64,000 bases of DNA from NCBI GenBank assembly GCA_025370055.1, contig CP073041.1:868001-932000 (forward strand). The letters are read 5' to 3'. This DNA is from Woronichinia naegeliana WA131 (GTDB taxonomy: Bacteria > Cyanobacteriota > Cyanobacteriia > Cyanobacteriales > Microcystaceae). The notes below the pieces were generated by a model. That model was given only the letters and a program-made list of their open reading frames with translations. It was not told the DNA's origin and made no database searches. Of the stretch, positions 56,884 through 64,000 are shown piece by piece. The position numbers and the translations under genes were made by a program. Every line of letters begins with the position of its first letter. Within the stretch, counting starts at the first letter, position 1.

Positions 56884-57873
56884 TTAGAAAAACCAGCCGT
56901 AGGAATGGAGTCCTTTGCCCAGTAAATTTACGCCGAGATAGCAAATCCAAACCACCATAAAACCACTGGCAGCCAGAATAGCCGGTTTACGACCTTGCCA
57001 ACCTTTGGTAATCCGGGCGTGGAGATAGGCGGCAAACACGAGCCAGGTAATCAAGGCCCAGGTTTCTTTGGGATCCCAACTCCAGTACGATCCCCAAGCT
57101 TCGTTGGCCCAAACGGCTCCAGCAATAATGCCAATGGTCAGGAGGGGAAAACCTAAGCCAATAATGCGGTAACTAATGTTGTCCAAGGTATCCGCTAAGT
57201 TAAGCAGTTGAGGAGCAAGAGTCACATTTTCTGATTGGGGTTTTTCTAAAACGGCAACTCCTCCGCTATCGGCCATTAAGGCAGGTTTGGCATTAACTAA
57301 ATTGGCCATTGCTGTCAGTTTTTGACCGGGACGATAACTCCCTGTCCCCACAGAACTGCCCCGCAACTCAACCGTTTGTCCCCTGGTTACAACTAAAAAG
57401 GCGATCGCTAGTAAGGAACCGACCATTAGAGCAGAATAACTAATCATCATGACGCTAACGTGCATCATCAACCAATTTGATTTCAGAGCCGGTACCAGGG
57501 GAGCCGAAAGTCGCATATCAGAAGGCAAAGTGAGGGCTGCAAAAGCTGTAATGGCCATGGCCACAGGGGTTGTAACCACGCCGACTAAATGACTGCGACT
57601 CATGTTTTCCGCAATCAGGTGAACGGTTGTCAGGCCCCAAGCCAGGAAAAAGAGGGATTCGTAGAGGTTACTAATGGGAAAATAGCCCGCTTCCAACCAT
57701 CTGGCTCCTAACAGGGCGGCCATACATAAATTGGCGATCGCGACTCCAATGCTTCCGAGGGTTGCTAACCAGGGTTGGGGAAAGGCTGCACCGGCCCAAT
57801 AGACCAGCATGGTGACAAAAAGAATTAAAAAAGAAAGATTATCGAGCAGATTTTCGAGACTAACTAAATTCAT
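56884..57873 (-). CDS. ccsA: Cytochrome c biogenesis protein CcsA (Ycf5/ResC type)
   Basis: 329 residues with about eight membrane segments. The haem-handling WWD-type motif [21 protein letters not shown] is present, with conserved His in [23 protein letters not shown] and [10 protein letters not shown] polar insertion (about 165-225) sits in the middle. In system II biogenesis CcsA works with CcsB to carry haem across the membrane and attach it to apocytochromes c on the lumen side. The name CcsB is used for the same protein in some annotations. Confidence 0.92.
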   Translation of the reverse strand: MNLVSLENLLDNLSFLILFVTMLVYWAGAAFPQPWLATLGSIGVAIANLCMAALLGARWLEAGYFPISNLYESLFFLAWGLTTVHLIAENMSRSHLVGVVTTPVAMAITAFAALTLPSDMRLSAPLVPALKSNWLMMHVSVMMISYSALMVGSLLAIAFLVVTRGQTVELRGSSVGTGSYRPGQKLTAMANLVNAKPALMADSGGVAVLEKPQSENVTLAPQLLNLADTLDNISYRIIGLGFPLLTIGIIAGAVWANEAWGSYWSWDPKETWALITWLVFAAYLHARITKGWQGRKPAILAASGFMVVWICYLGVNLLGKGLHSYGWFF

Positions 57874-58137
57874 CGCTATTTTTTAACCGCAGACCATTCT
57901 CAAACCATTCTATCGGCTCTCGGTTCCAGGCAACGGCGATCGCGGTAGATTCCCTCCGTTTAGGTTGTCGCTCTGACGGCGATCGCTCAGTTTTCTCGGC
58001 TAATTCACAGCTGAACAATGATCTAGATCACCTTGAGCAGGAAAATATGACTTTATAATGTGGAAAAGATAAAAGGAAAGTCTTCCCAATCGGGGAAATT
58101 CAGGACGATAAAATCCATACCCTAGGAGAAATGAGTT

Positions 58138-58548
58138 ATGTCTGAGTCATCTATCAATTTATCGAGTGAAGAACGAACTGAGTCAGAGCTAGAATTTTTA
58201 ATGCAAGAAAGACGCTCTCAGCCACGTATTCCTGCCTTTTGTCAGGTACTAGACGAAGGAGGCAACTTTATCGGAGTTTCTTTTGACCTGACCTGCATTG
58301 GTATTTGTCTGAGCCTACCGAAAAGCTGGACTCAAGATAAAACCTTTTCCATCGTCCTCAAACGGGCTGATCAAGAATTAATACCTCCGGTTGCCGTCAC
58401 GGTAGAACCCTTGTGGCGTAGAGCTCGTAACCATGATTTTGATGAAATTGGTGGCAGAATTATCAGTAAAGTTTCAGAGGAATACTTTCAACAACTTTTA
58501 GAGTATTGTCAACTTTTTGGCCCCAGTGGTTTATTTGCAGATAATTGA
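58138..58548 (+). CDS. PilZ-domain protein
   Basis: 136 residues. A c-di-GMP-type PilZ domain: the RxxxR motif at RRSQPRIPAF (residues 24-33), then SFDLTCIGICLSLP at the position of the D/N-x-S-x-x-G motif. The second motif is altered (DLTCIGI instead of D/N-x-S-x-x-G), so ligand binding is uncertain. The acidic N-terminal tail has no other domain. It may be a stand-alone adaptor for motility or polysaccharide control. Followed by a terminator at 58594. Confidence 0.75.
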   Translation: MSESSINLSSEERTESELEFLMQERRSQPRIPAFCQVLDEGGNFIGVSFDLTCIGICLSLPKSWTQDKTFSIVLKRADQELIPPVAVTVEPLWRRARNHDFDEIGGRIISKVSEEYFQQLLEYCQLFGPSGLFADN

Positions 58549-58593
58549 TCTCTCTTCAGTCTTCCTTTGATTCATTTTTCTTACGCCTGATTT

Positions 58594-58619
58594 CCCCGTT
58601 GATTGAACACGGGGTTTTT
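58594..58619 (+). terminator. Terminator after PilZ gene
   Basis: CCCCGT-TGATTGAAC-ACGGGG stem-loop followed by TTTTT. Confidence 0.75.
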
Positions 58620-58785
58620 CTTTGTCTCACCGTTTGACGATCAAGCATTTCTTTCGTTTAGTTGGTCTTGTTTGAGAGTTTGTCCTGGTGCTTGAAGATC
58701 AGTGAGATACATTCAGTAAGCGATAATAATTAATAGAATAGTCGTTAGCCTCAAATTTATCGCCTCATCACAACATTTTTTGTTT

Positions 58786-59421
58786 ATGCTTGTCTGTCCT
58801 AACTGTAACCATACTAATCCAGAGGGGGCGAGTCAGTGTGAAGCCTGTTTTACACCCCTGCCTCAGCTCATCCCCTGTCCCCATTGTGCTGCTCCAGTAC
58901 AAAATGATGCTACTTTTTGTGGTAGTTGTGGCAACAGTATTACTCCTGTGGCCGCGATCGCCGAACCAAAAGTAGAACTGAAAGTCGAACCTGAAGCAAA
59001 ATTGGCAAGTGCTATACCTGTAAACCCAATTGCTGCTGTTCCTGTGGCCGTTAATCCCCTACCTCCGATCCAAGCCGCCACCCAACTTCAAGTACAAAAA
59101 GCCGGTCTGCTCCATATCGGTAGTCAAACGTTCCTAGAACTCCCCCAGGGATTAGCTGTGATTCACATTGGTAAACCCAACGAACAGATTCCCCCCGATC
59201 TCGATGTTTCGGGCTTTCCCCATTCCGATATTGTTTCCCGTATCCATGCAGATGTGCGCGTAGAAGGGGATGCCTATTATATTGAAGATGTCGGTAGTGC
59301 CAATGGAACCTATATTAATCACGCTCCTTTAATGAAGGGCAATCGTCATCGTTTACGAGCCGGCGATCGCATCTCCCTCGGTAAAGGGGATGTCATGACC
59401 TTTCTTTTTCAGCTTTCCTAA
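58786..59421 (+). CDS. Double zinc-ribbon plus FHA-domain protein
   Basis: 211 residues from ATG 58786. Two CxxC pairs, CPNCNHTNPEGASQCEAC (4-21) and CPHCAAPVQNDATFCGSC (33-50), form zinc ribbons. An Ala/Pro/Val-rich linker (55-100) leads to an FHA domain with IHIGKPN, SDIVSRIHADV and YIEDVGSANGTYIN. The FHA domain should bind phosphothreonine, so it is a likely partner of Ser/Thr kinases. It lies 21 bp upstream of the site-2-type protease gene and is probably cotranscribed. Confidence 0.88.
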   Translation: MLVCPNCNHTNPEGASQCEACFTPLPQLIPCPHCAAPVQNDATFCGSCGNSITPVAAIAEPKVELKVEPEAKLASAIPVNPIAAVPVAVNPLPPIQAATQLQVQKAGLLHIGSQTFLELPQGLAVIHIGKPNEQIPPDLDVSGFPHSDIVSRIHADVRVEGDAYYIEDVGSANGTYINHAPLMKGNRHRLRAGDRISLGKGDVMTFLFQLS

Positions 59422-59442
59422 ATCCATTGATCGGGAGGACTC

Positions 59443-60654
59443 ATGCGCGGACAATGGCAAATTGGCTCATTCTTTGGGATTCCCTTTTACCTGGACACGT
59501 CCTGGTTCATCATTGTGGGCTTGGTCTCGTTAGCAAATGCCACTGAAATTAATCAACAGATTCTAGGGAATAATCAGGTCTGGTTAGGTGGGGTTTTGGG
59601 GTTACTACTAGCCCTATTGCTCTTTGCCTCTGTCCTATTACATGAGTTAGGTCATAGTCTGGCCGCCCGTACCCAGGGCATCACGGTGAATTCCATTACG
59701 CTTTTCTTGTTTGGGGGGGTTGCTGCCATTGAACGGGAATCTAAGACCCCTTTAGGTGCGTTTTGGGTGGCGATCGCGGGCCCACTGGTTAGTTTTGCCC
59801 TTTTTATCATTTTTTGGACGATGGGCAATCTGGGTCAACAGTGGCTAATTGTTCGCTATTTCGGTCAAAATTTAGGACAAATTAATCTCTTTTTAGGGCT
59901 GTTTAATTTAATTCCAGGACTACCCCTGGATGGTGGTCAGATTCTCAAAGCCTTGGTCTGGAAATTGAGTGGCGATCGCCTGGTGGGGGTTAGGTGGGCG
60001 GCCCGCAGTGGTCAAGGAATTGGATTAATTGGGGTGGCACTAGGATTAATCTCTTTGTTCGTGATCGGCGATGCGGGGGGAGCCTGGTTGGCCCTAGTGG
60101 GTTGGTTTGTCTGGCGCAATGCCAATGCCTACGAACGCACCAGCAATTTACAGAGCGGCTTGAAAATGATTCGAGCTACGGAGGTCATGACCAGAGAGTT
60201 TCGGGTCGTCAATGCGAATCTAACCCTCAGAGAGTTTGCTGAAACTTATCTTCTGCAAGGGAATCAAAATCCAATACCCTATTATGCTGCCTCTGACGGA
60301 CGTTACCGAGGACTGGTGCGGGTCAATTTATTACAGGACATTGAACGGAGCGAATGGGATTGGTTAACCCTTCAAGATATTGCCATTCCCTTAACTGAAT
60401 CTCCCCATGTCGGTGAAAATAGCAATCTAGTCGAAATTATTAATCAATTGGAAAGGAGTGGCGATCGCTCCCTTACCGTTTTGTCGCCAGCATCAGCAGT
60501 GGCCGGTGTTATTGATCGAGGGGATGTGGTCAAAGCGATCGTGACTCAACAGGGTTTACCGATCCCAGAAGCAGAAATTAAACGCATCAAACAAGAAGCC
60601 GTTTATCCCTCCTATCTTCCCCTCGTCAATTTAGCCAAATCCCTAGAAAATTGA
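59443..60654 (+). CDS. Site-2-type (M50) membrane metalloprotease with C-terminal CBS-like region
   Basis: 403 residues. Six membrane segments. The zinc motif HELGHSLAAR is in the first half, and the second-metal motif is in LFNLIPGLPLDGGQILKAL. The C-terminal ~160 residues (RATEVMTREFRVVNANLTLREFAETYLLQ; LTVLSPASAVAGVIDRGDVVKAI) have the pattern of CBS domains. It would cleave membrane-embedded substrates in response to a ligand sensed by CBS. Together with the FHA gene it suggests a phospho-signal linked proteolytic switch (inference). No PDZ domain is seen, so RseP is not the right name. Confidence 0.88.
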   Translation: MRGQWQIGSFFGIPFYLDTSWFIIVGLVSLANATEINQQILGNNQVWLGGVLGLLLALLLFASVLLHELGHSLAARTQGITVNSITLFLFGGVAAIERESKTPLGAFWVAIAGPLVSFALFIIFWTMGNLGQQWLIVRYFGQNLGQINLFLGLFNLIPGLPLDGGQILKALVWKLSGDRLVGVRWAARSGQGIGLIGVALGLISLFVIGDAGGAWLALVGWFVWRNANAYERTSNLQSGLKMIRATEVMTREFRVVNANLTLREFAETYLLQGNQNPIPYYAASDGRYRGLVRVNLLQDIERSEWDWLTLQDIAIPLTESPHVGENSNLVEIINQLERSGDRSLTVLSPASAVAGVIDRGDVVKAIVTQQGLPIPEAEIKRIKQEAVYPSYLPLVNLAKSLEN

Positions 60655-60689
60655 CCAGGTGAGAGCCGAAGCATTGTTAGCAAACACCA

Positions 60690-60715
60690 GAAAAAAGACA
60701 CGATCACCGTGTCTT
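60690..60715 (-). terminator. Terminator of infC
   Basis: Minus strand: AAGACACG-GTGAT-CGTGTCTT perfect 8-bp stem with 5-base loop, followed by TTTT. It lies between the convergent protease and infC genes and may act both ways. Confidence 0.8.
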
Positions 60716-60749
60716 ACCCATCAGATATAGATGCAAAAGCAGTGCAAAA

Positions 60750-61286
60750 TTAGGGCTGTTTTTTAGGAGAAAGCAACATCATCATATTACGTCCTTCTTT
60801 TTTAGGAGCCTGCTGAAGTTCGGCAACTTCTTGTAAGTCGATCGCCATCCGTTTTAGCAGATCCTCGGCCAGATGGGAATGTTGAATTTCCCGACCACGA
60901 AAAGTAATAGTTGCTTTTACCTTATCGCCTGCCTTGAGGAAACGTTGAGCTTGATTGATCCGCACCTGGTAATCATGTTCATCAATCTTATAGCGCATCT
61001 TCACCTCTTTAACATCGGCAGTATGCTGTTTCTTCTTGGCCTCTCTGGCCTTTTTTTCTTGCTCAAATTTGTATTTGCCGTAATCCATAATCCGACAGAC
61101 GGGAGGTACAGCAGTCTCACTAACCAGAACCAGATCGAGTTCTCTTTCTTCGGCAACTTTTAAGGCGGCATCTGGGGTGAGAATCCCTAGTTGGGAGCCA
61201 TCGCTATCGATGACACGAATTTCAGGGAAGCGAATTCTTTCGTTAATTTTGGGTAAATCGCGTTGAGGTCGTTTTTTATCGATCAC
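60750..61286 (-). CDS. infC: Translation initiation factor IF-3
   Basis: 178 residues from a GTG start (61284-61286). N-terminal domain [23 protein letters not shown], the linker, then the C-terminal domain [43 protein letters not shown]. It binds the 30S subunit and checks start-codon pairing. E. coli infC uses the rare AUU start for autoregulation; the GTG here is less extreme, and no autoregulatory case can be made. The rpmI-rplT genes that often follow infC are absent. Confidence 0.96.
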   Translation of the reverse strand: MIDKKRPQRDLPKINERIRFPEIRVIDSDGSQLGILTPDAALKVAEERELDLVLVSETAVPPVCRIMDYGKYKFEQEKKAREAKKKQHTADVKEVKMRYKIDEHDYQVRINQAQRFLKAGDKVKATITFRGREIQHSHLAEDLLKRMAIDLQEVAELQQAPKKEGRNMMMLLSPKKQP

Positions 61287-61659
61287 AGGTGTATTTTTCT
61301 AGAATAGGAATCGAAATAGTTGAGGAAAGAACTAAAGGACAACGAGAAGTTAATACTCACTTGTCATTTTACCGACTCTTTAGAAATTTCGGCCTTAATT
61401 CTTTTGAAATTTTTATTGTATTAATTTCCCCACTGATTTTGTATTAAGCTCTTCTGCCTAAAGATTATCTACTAATCGATGCTCGACATCTCACTGCCAG
61501 GGATTGAATGCTTTTGCCCGTATGGGTTTGAGAGGATGAGCCGCTTACTGACAATGCCCTACAAACTTTGTCCCGACCGCCGGCTTCCTCTGCTCAGAAA
61601 AAATCTACTGTTGACGGCGATCGCCTAGGATAGGAAATATTGTAACGATTTGCAAAGAA
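61287..61659. promoter_or_regulatory. Divergent infC / hydrolase intergenic region
   Basis: A 373-bp gap holding promoters of both genes. One HIP1 copy is at 61618-61625. No small gene or riboswitch recognised. Confidence 0.4.
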
Positions 61660-61671
61660 TTGTTTTCTTTT

Positions 61672-62592
61672 ATGGCAAGGGTTATCGAATCTCCCACCTG
61701 GCAAGAGCGCATTGGTCATCAACGGGAATGGAGTTGGCGTGGTTGGCAATTACGCTACAGTTTCCAGTTTCCCTCAGAGGCCATTAGCCCAGACCGTCCA
61801 CCCTTGATCCTGCTACATGGTTTTGGCGCGGCGATCGAACATTGGCGACAGAATATTCCCGTTTTAAGTCACGATTTTCCCGTCTATGCCCTAGATCTAC
61901 TGGGTTTTGGTGGCTCCAGAAAAGCCGATACTGACTATAGCGTTTACCTTTGGGCCAATCAGGTCTATGATTTCTGGCGAACCTTTATTAATCGTCCAAC
62001 TGTCCTGGTGGGCAACTCCATTGGCTCCTTGGTTTGTCTAACGGCTGCCCAAGCCTATCCTGAGATGGTCGCAGGAATCGTGATGCTGAGTTTACCAGAT
62101 GTATCCCTTCGCCAAGACGCTATCCCTCCCAGATTGCAACCCTGGCTCACCAAAATAGAAAATTTGTTTGCGGCTCCCTGGTTACTGAAGGGTTTATTTA
62201 ACATTCTGCGTCGTCCAGGAGTCATTCAGCGTTGGGCCGGTGTGGCCTACAGTCAACCAGGCTTCGTGCAGGAAGAATTGGTACAAATTATTTGCCGTCC
62301 CCCCCAGGATTCAGGAGCGGCTCAAGCTTTTTGTTGTTTATCGGCGGCGGTTCGTCAACCCCATTTTGCTCCTGCGGCTAAACAAGTCTTGCCTTTACTG
62401 GATATGCCCATTCTATTGATTTGGGGTTTAGATGATCGCATGGTTCCACCAATTTTAGCCAAGGTGTTTGCTCCCTTAAATCCCCGTCTGCAATTGCTGG
62501 AGTGGGAAGGTGTGGGTCACTGTCCCCAGGATGAATGTCCCGATCGCTTTAATCAGGCTTTGACTGACTGGCTACAGACTCAGTTTGGGTAG
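61672..62592 (+). CDS. Alpha/beta hydrolase
   Basis: 306 residues from ATG 61672. LILLHGFGAAIEHWRQNIPVL holds the oxyanion HGFG; LVGNSIGSLVC is the nucleophile elbow with Ser; ILLIWGLDDRMVPP has the acid; VGHCPQDECPD the catalytic His. This set is typical of the cyanobacterial and plastid hydrolases with an NSIGS elbow (pheophytinase-like group). The substrate is unknown; a dephytylase or pheophytinase role is possible but not shown. The 3' end overlaps radA (convergent) by 44 bases. Confidence 0.85.
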   Translation: MARVIESPTWQERIGHQREWSWRGWQLRYSFQFPSEAISPDRPPLILLHGFGAAIEHWRQNIPVLSHDFPVYALDLLGFGGSRKADTDYSVYLWANQVYDFWRTFINRPTVLVGNSIGSLVCLTAAQAYPEMVAGIVMLSLPDVSLRQDAIPPRLQPWLTKIENLFAAPWLLKGLFNILRRPGVIQRWAGVAYSQPGFVQEELVQIICRPPQDSGAAQAFCCLSAAVRQPHFAPAAKQVLPLLDMPILLIWGLDDRMVPPILAKVFAPLNPRLQLLEWEGVGHCPQDECPDRFNQALTDWLQTQFG

Positions 62593-64000
62593 GACTCGTT
62601 TCTGGTTCGGCTTTAGCTTGACTGGGTAAGGCTGCAACGATCGCCTCAATGACCTTACCAACGGCAATAATCTCCAGTCCAAAGGTTTCGGATGTACTGG
62701 CTCCCTTGGGAATAATGGCCCGTTGGAAGCCCAATTTAGCCGCCTCTTTCAAACGTAAATCCATCTGCGAAACCGATCGCACCTGACCGCCTAAACCTAC
62801 TTCCCCAATTAAGACGGTGCGGGGATCGACAATGCGATCGCGGAAACTAGCCACTAGAGCTACAGCAATTCCTAAATCGGCGGCGGGTTCTTCCACTTCA
62901 ATTCCGCCGGCTGCCGCCACATAGGCATCCAGTTTAGATAGGGGAATGCCAACCCGTTTTTCGAGAACGGCTAAAATTTGTTGCAAACGATTGTAATCCA
63001 CTCCTGTGGTTGAGCGACGCGGCGAAGGATAACTGGTGGGACTGACTAGAGCCTGTAATTCAACCACCAGGGGACGGGTTCCTTCACAAGCCACTACGGT
63101 CGCCGTACCTGGACTGGCATCTTCTCGATTACCCAAAAATAACTGGGAAGGATTGGCCACTTCCTGCAAACCGGACTCCACCATTTCAAAAATGCCAATT
63201 TCTTGAGTGGCTCCAAAGCGATTTTTCACTGATCGCAGTAATCGATGGGAGGCATAGCGATCGCCCTGAAAATAGAGCACCGTATCCACTAAATGTTCTA
63301 AAACCTTTGGCCCGGCGATCGCCCCTTCTTTGGTGACATGACCCACAATAAACAAACTAATATTGTCCCGTTTTGCGACTTGCATTAGGGTTCCCGTACA
63401 TTCACGCACCTGGGCCACTGACCCTGGAGCCGAATTAAGAATGGGAAAATAGAGATTTTGAATACTATCAATCACAGCCACCTGGGGCCGCAAGGAATCC
63501 AATTCCCGCAAAATTTCCTCTAGATTAGTTTCCGGCAACACATAAAGCTGGGAATCCGTATCGATTTTAGGGGAAAGTATAGAGGGCTGGCCTGAAATTT
63601 GGGTCGGTTGGGTAATGCCTAGACGAGTGGCGCGTAATTTAATTTGTTGGGCCGACTCTTCGGCTGAAACGTAAAGAATACGGGGTAAACGTTGGGCCAA
63701 CTGAAAGGCCACCTGGAGCAACAGTGTCGATTTACCAATCCCCGGATCGCCACCAATTAAAATTAGAGCTCCTGGGACAATCCCCCCCCCTAGCACCCGA
63801 TCTAACTCACCATAGCCAGAGGGAAAGCGGCCCTGATCTTCCTCGGTGATCTGAGAAAATCTCAGCGCAGTATGGGGTGTGGGTTCCTTGGTGGGTTTTT
63901 TGGCAGTTCGCAGACTGGCTTGCACAGCTTGCCGACTATTACTGGTAGCGGCTGGAGCCTCTAGAATTTGTTCCTGTAGGGTTCCATAGGTTCCACAGCC
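62549..64000 (-). CDS. radA: DNA repair protein RadA, 5' end beyond window
   Basis: The frame stays open to the right edge, where GCGTYGTLQEQI corresponds to the end of the N-terminal zinc finger, so only its start is missing. The RecA-like core has LILIGGDPGIGKSTLLLQVA (Walker A), the RadA-specific KNRFG motif (LLRSVKNRFGATQEIGIFEM), and a C-terminal Lon-protease-like domain (LSKLDAYVAAAGGIEVEEPAADLGIA). It promotes branch migration in recombination. GTG 63925 is only an internal codon. Confidence 0.95.
   Translation of the reverse strand, partial: GCGTYGTLQEQILEAPAATSNSRQAVQASLRTAKKPTKEPTPHTALRFSQITEEDQGRFPSGYGELDRVLGGGIVPGALILIGGDPGIGKSTLLLQVAFQLAQRLPRILYVSAEESAQQIKLRATRLGITQPTQISGQPSILSPKIDTDSQLYVLPETNLEEILRELDSLRPQVAVIDSIQNLYFPILNSAPGSVAQVRECTGTLMQVAKRDNISLFIVGHVTKEGAIAGPKVLEHLVDTVLYFQGDRYASHRLLRSVKNRFGATQEIGIFEMVESGLQEVANPSQLFLGNREDASPGTATVVACEGTRPLVVELQALVSPTSYPSPRRSTTGVDYNRLQQILAVLEKRVGIPLSKLDAYVAAAGGIEVEEPAADLGIAVALVASFRDRIVDPRTVLIGEVGLGGQVRSVSQMDLRLKEAAKLGFQRAIIPKGASTSETFGLEIIAVGKVIEAIVAALPSQAKAEPETSPTQTESVASQSKPD

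Overview
The window is cyanobacterial. The right-hand 39 kb carries chlI, hemJ, a likely petL, ccsA, RNase J, a cyanobacterial-type str operon ending in rpsJ, DUF1818 and DUF2232 genes, and many copies of the HIP1 octamer GCGATCGC. Gene content and the very heavy insertion-sequence (IS) load fit a unicellular or colonial chroococcalean (Microcystis, Woronichinia or Crocosphaera type). The species cannot be fixed from sequence reading alone.

Layout. (1) 83-1342 is a polytopic polysaccharide polymerase-like gene. Its convergent partner, a GT4 glycosyltransferase, lies at 24844-26082. (2) The 23.4 kb between them (1359-24811) is an IS nest. It starts with the left end and finishes with the right end of one IS type (here IS-B, terminal repeat CTGGACAGTGGGAAGTT), and the two outer ends are flanked by the same 8 bp, TTAATTAA. 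Without the nest the two genes would be about 40 bp apart. Inside are members or fragments of at least ten IS types: IS-B, IS-A, two ISKra4-like types, an IS4-like type, ISAzo13-like, IS1-like, three IS630-like types, IS1634-like, IS3-like, IS5/IS1182-like and IS66-like. Four MITE-type elements are also present. The only non-transposase genes inside are a broken Ser/Thr kinase with a formylglycine-generating-enzyme-like start and an orphan ParA ATPase. The order of insertion can be read: an IS1634 copy (8496-16266) was hit by IS-A (8632-14401) and a 212-bp MITE; IS-A was hit by IS-B in its left terminal repeat and by an ISKra4 in its transposase; that ISKra4 was hit by an IS630. Target duplications or TA sites support most steps.

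(3) 26.5-64 kb is ordinary chromosome: a BI-1 family protein, hemJ, an O-antigen-ligase-like protein, tig-clpP-clpX (minus), asd-dapA, rnj, chlI plus an ABC ATPase, petL, aroB, and a minus-strand overlapping trio (deacetylase/glycosidase fusion, TPR lipoprotein, DUF1818). These are followed by lepB-larB, rpsL-rpsG-fusA-tuf-rpsJ (minus), cobU, a Crp/Fnr regulator plus DUF2232 protein, ccsA, a PilZ protein, zinc-ribbon/FHA plus site-2-type protease, infC, an alpha/beta hydrolase, and radA running off the right edge.

No CRISPR array, tRNA, rRNA, clear defence island or biosynthetic cluster was seen. The most unusual content is the architecture of the IS nest and the evidence that IS-A-type ends mobilise several non-autonomous elements with 9-bp duplications. 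IS family names are by protein and end resemblance only and were not checked against a database.
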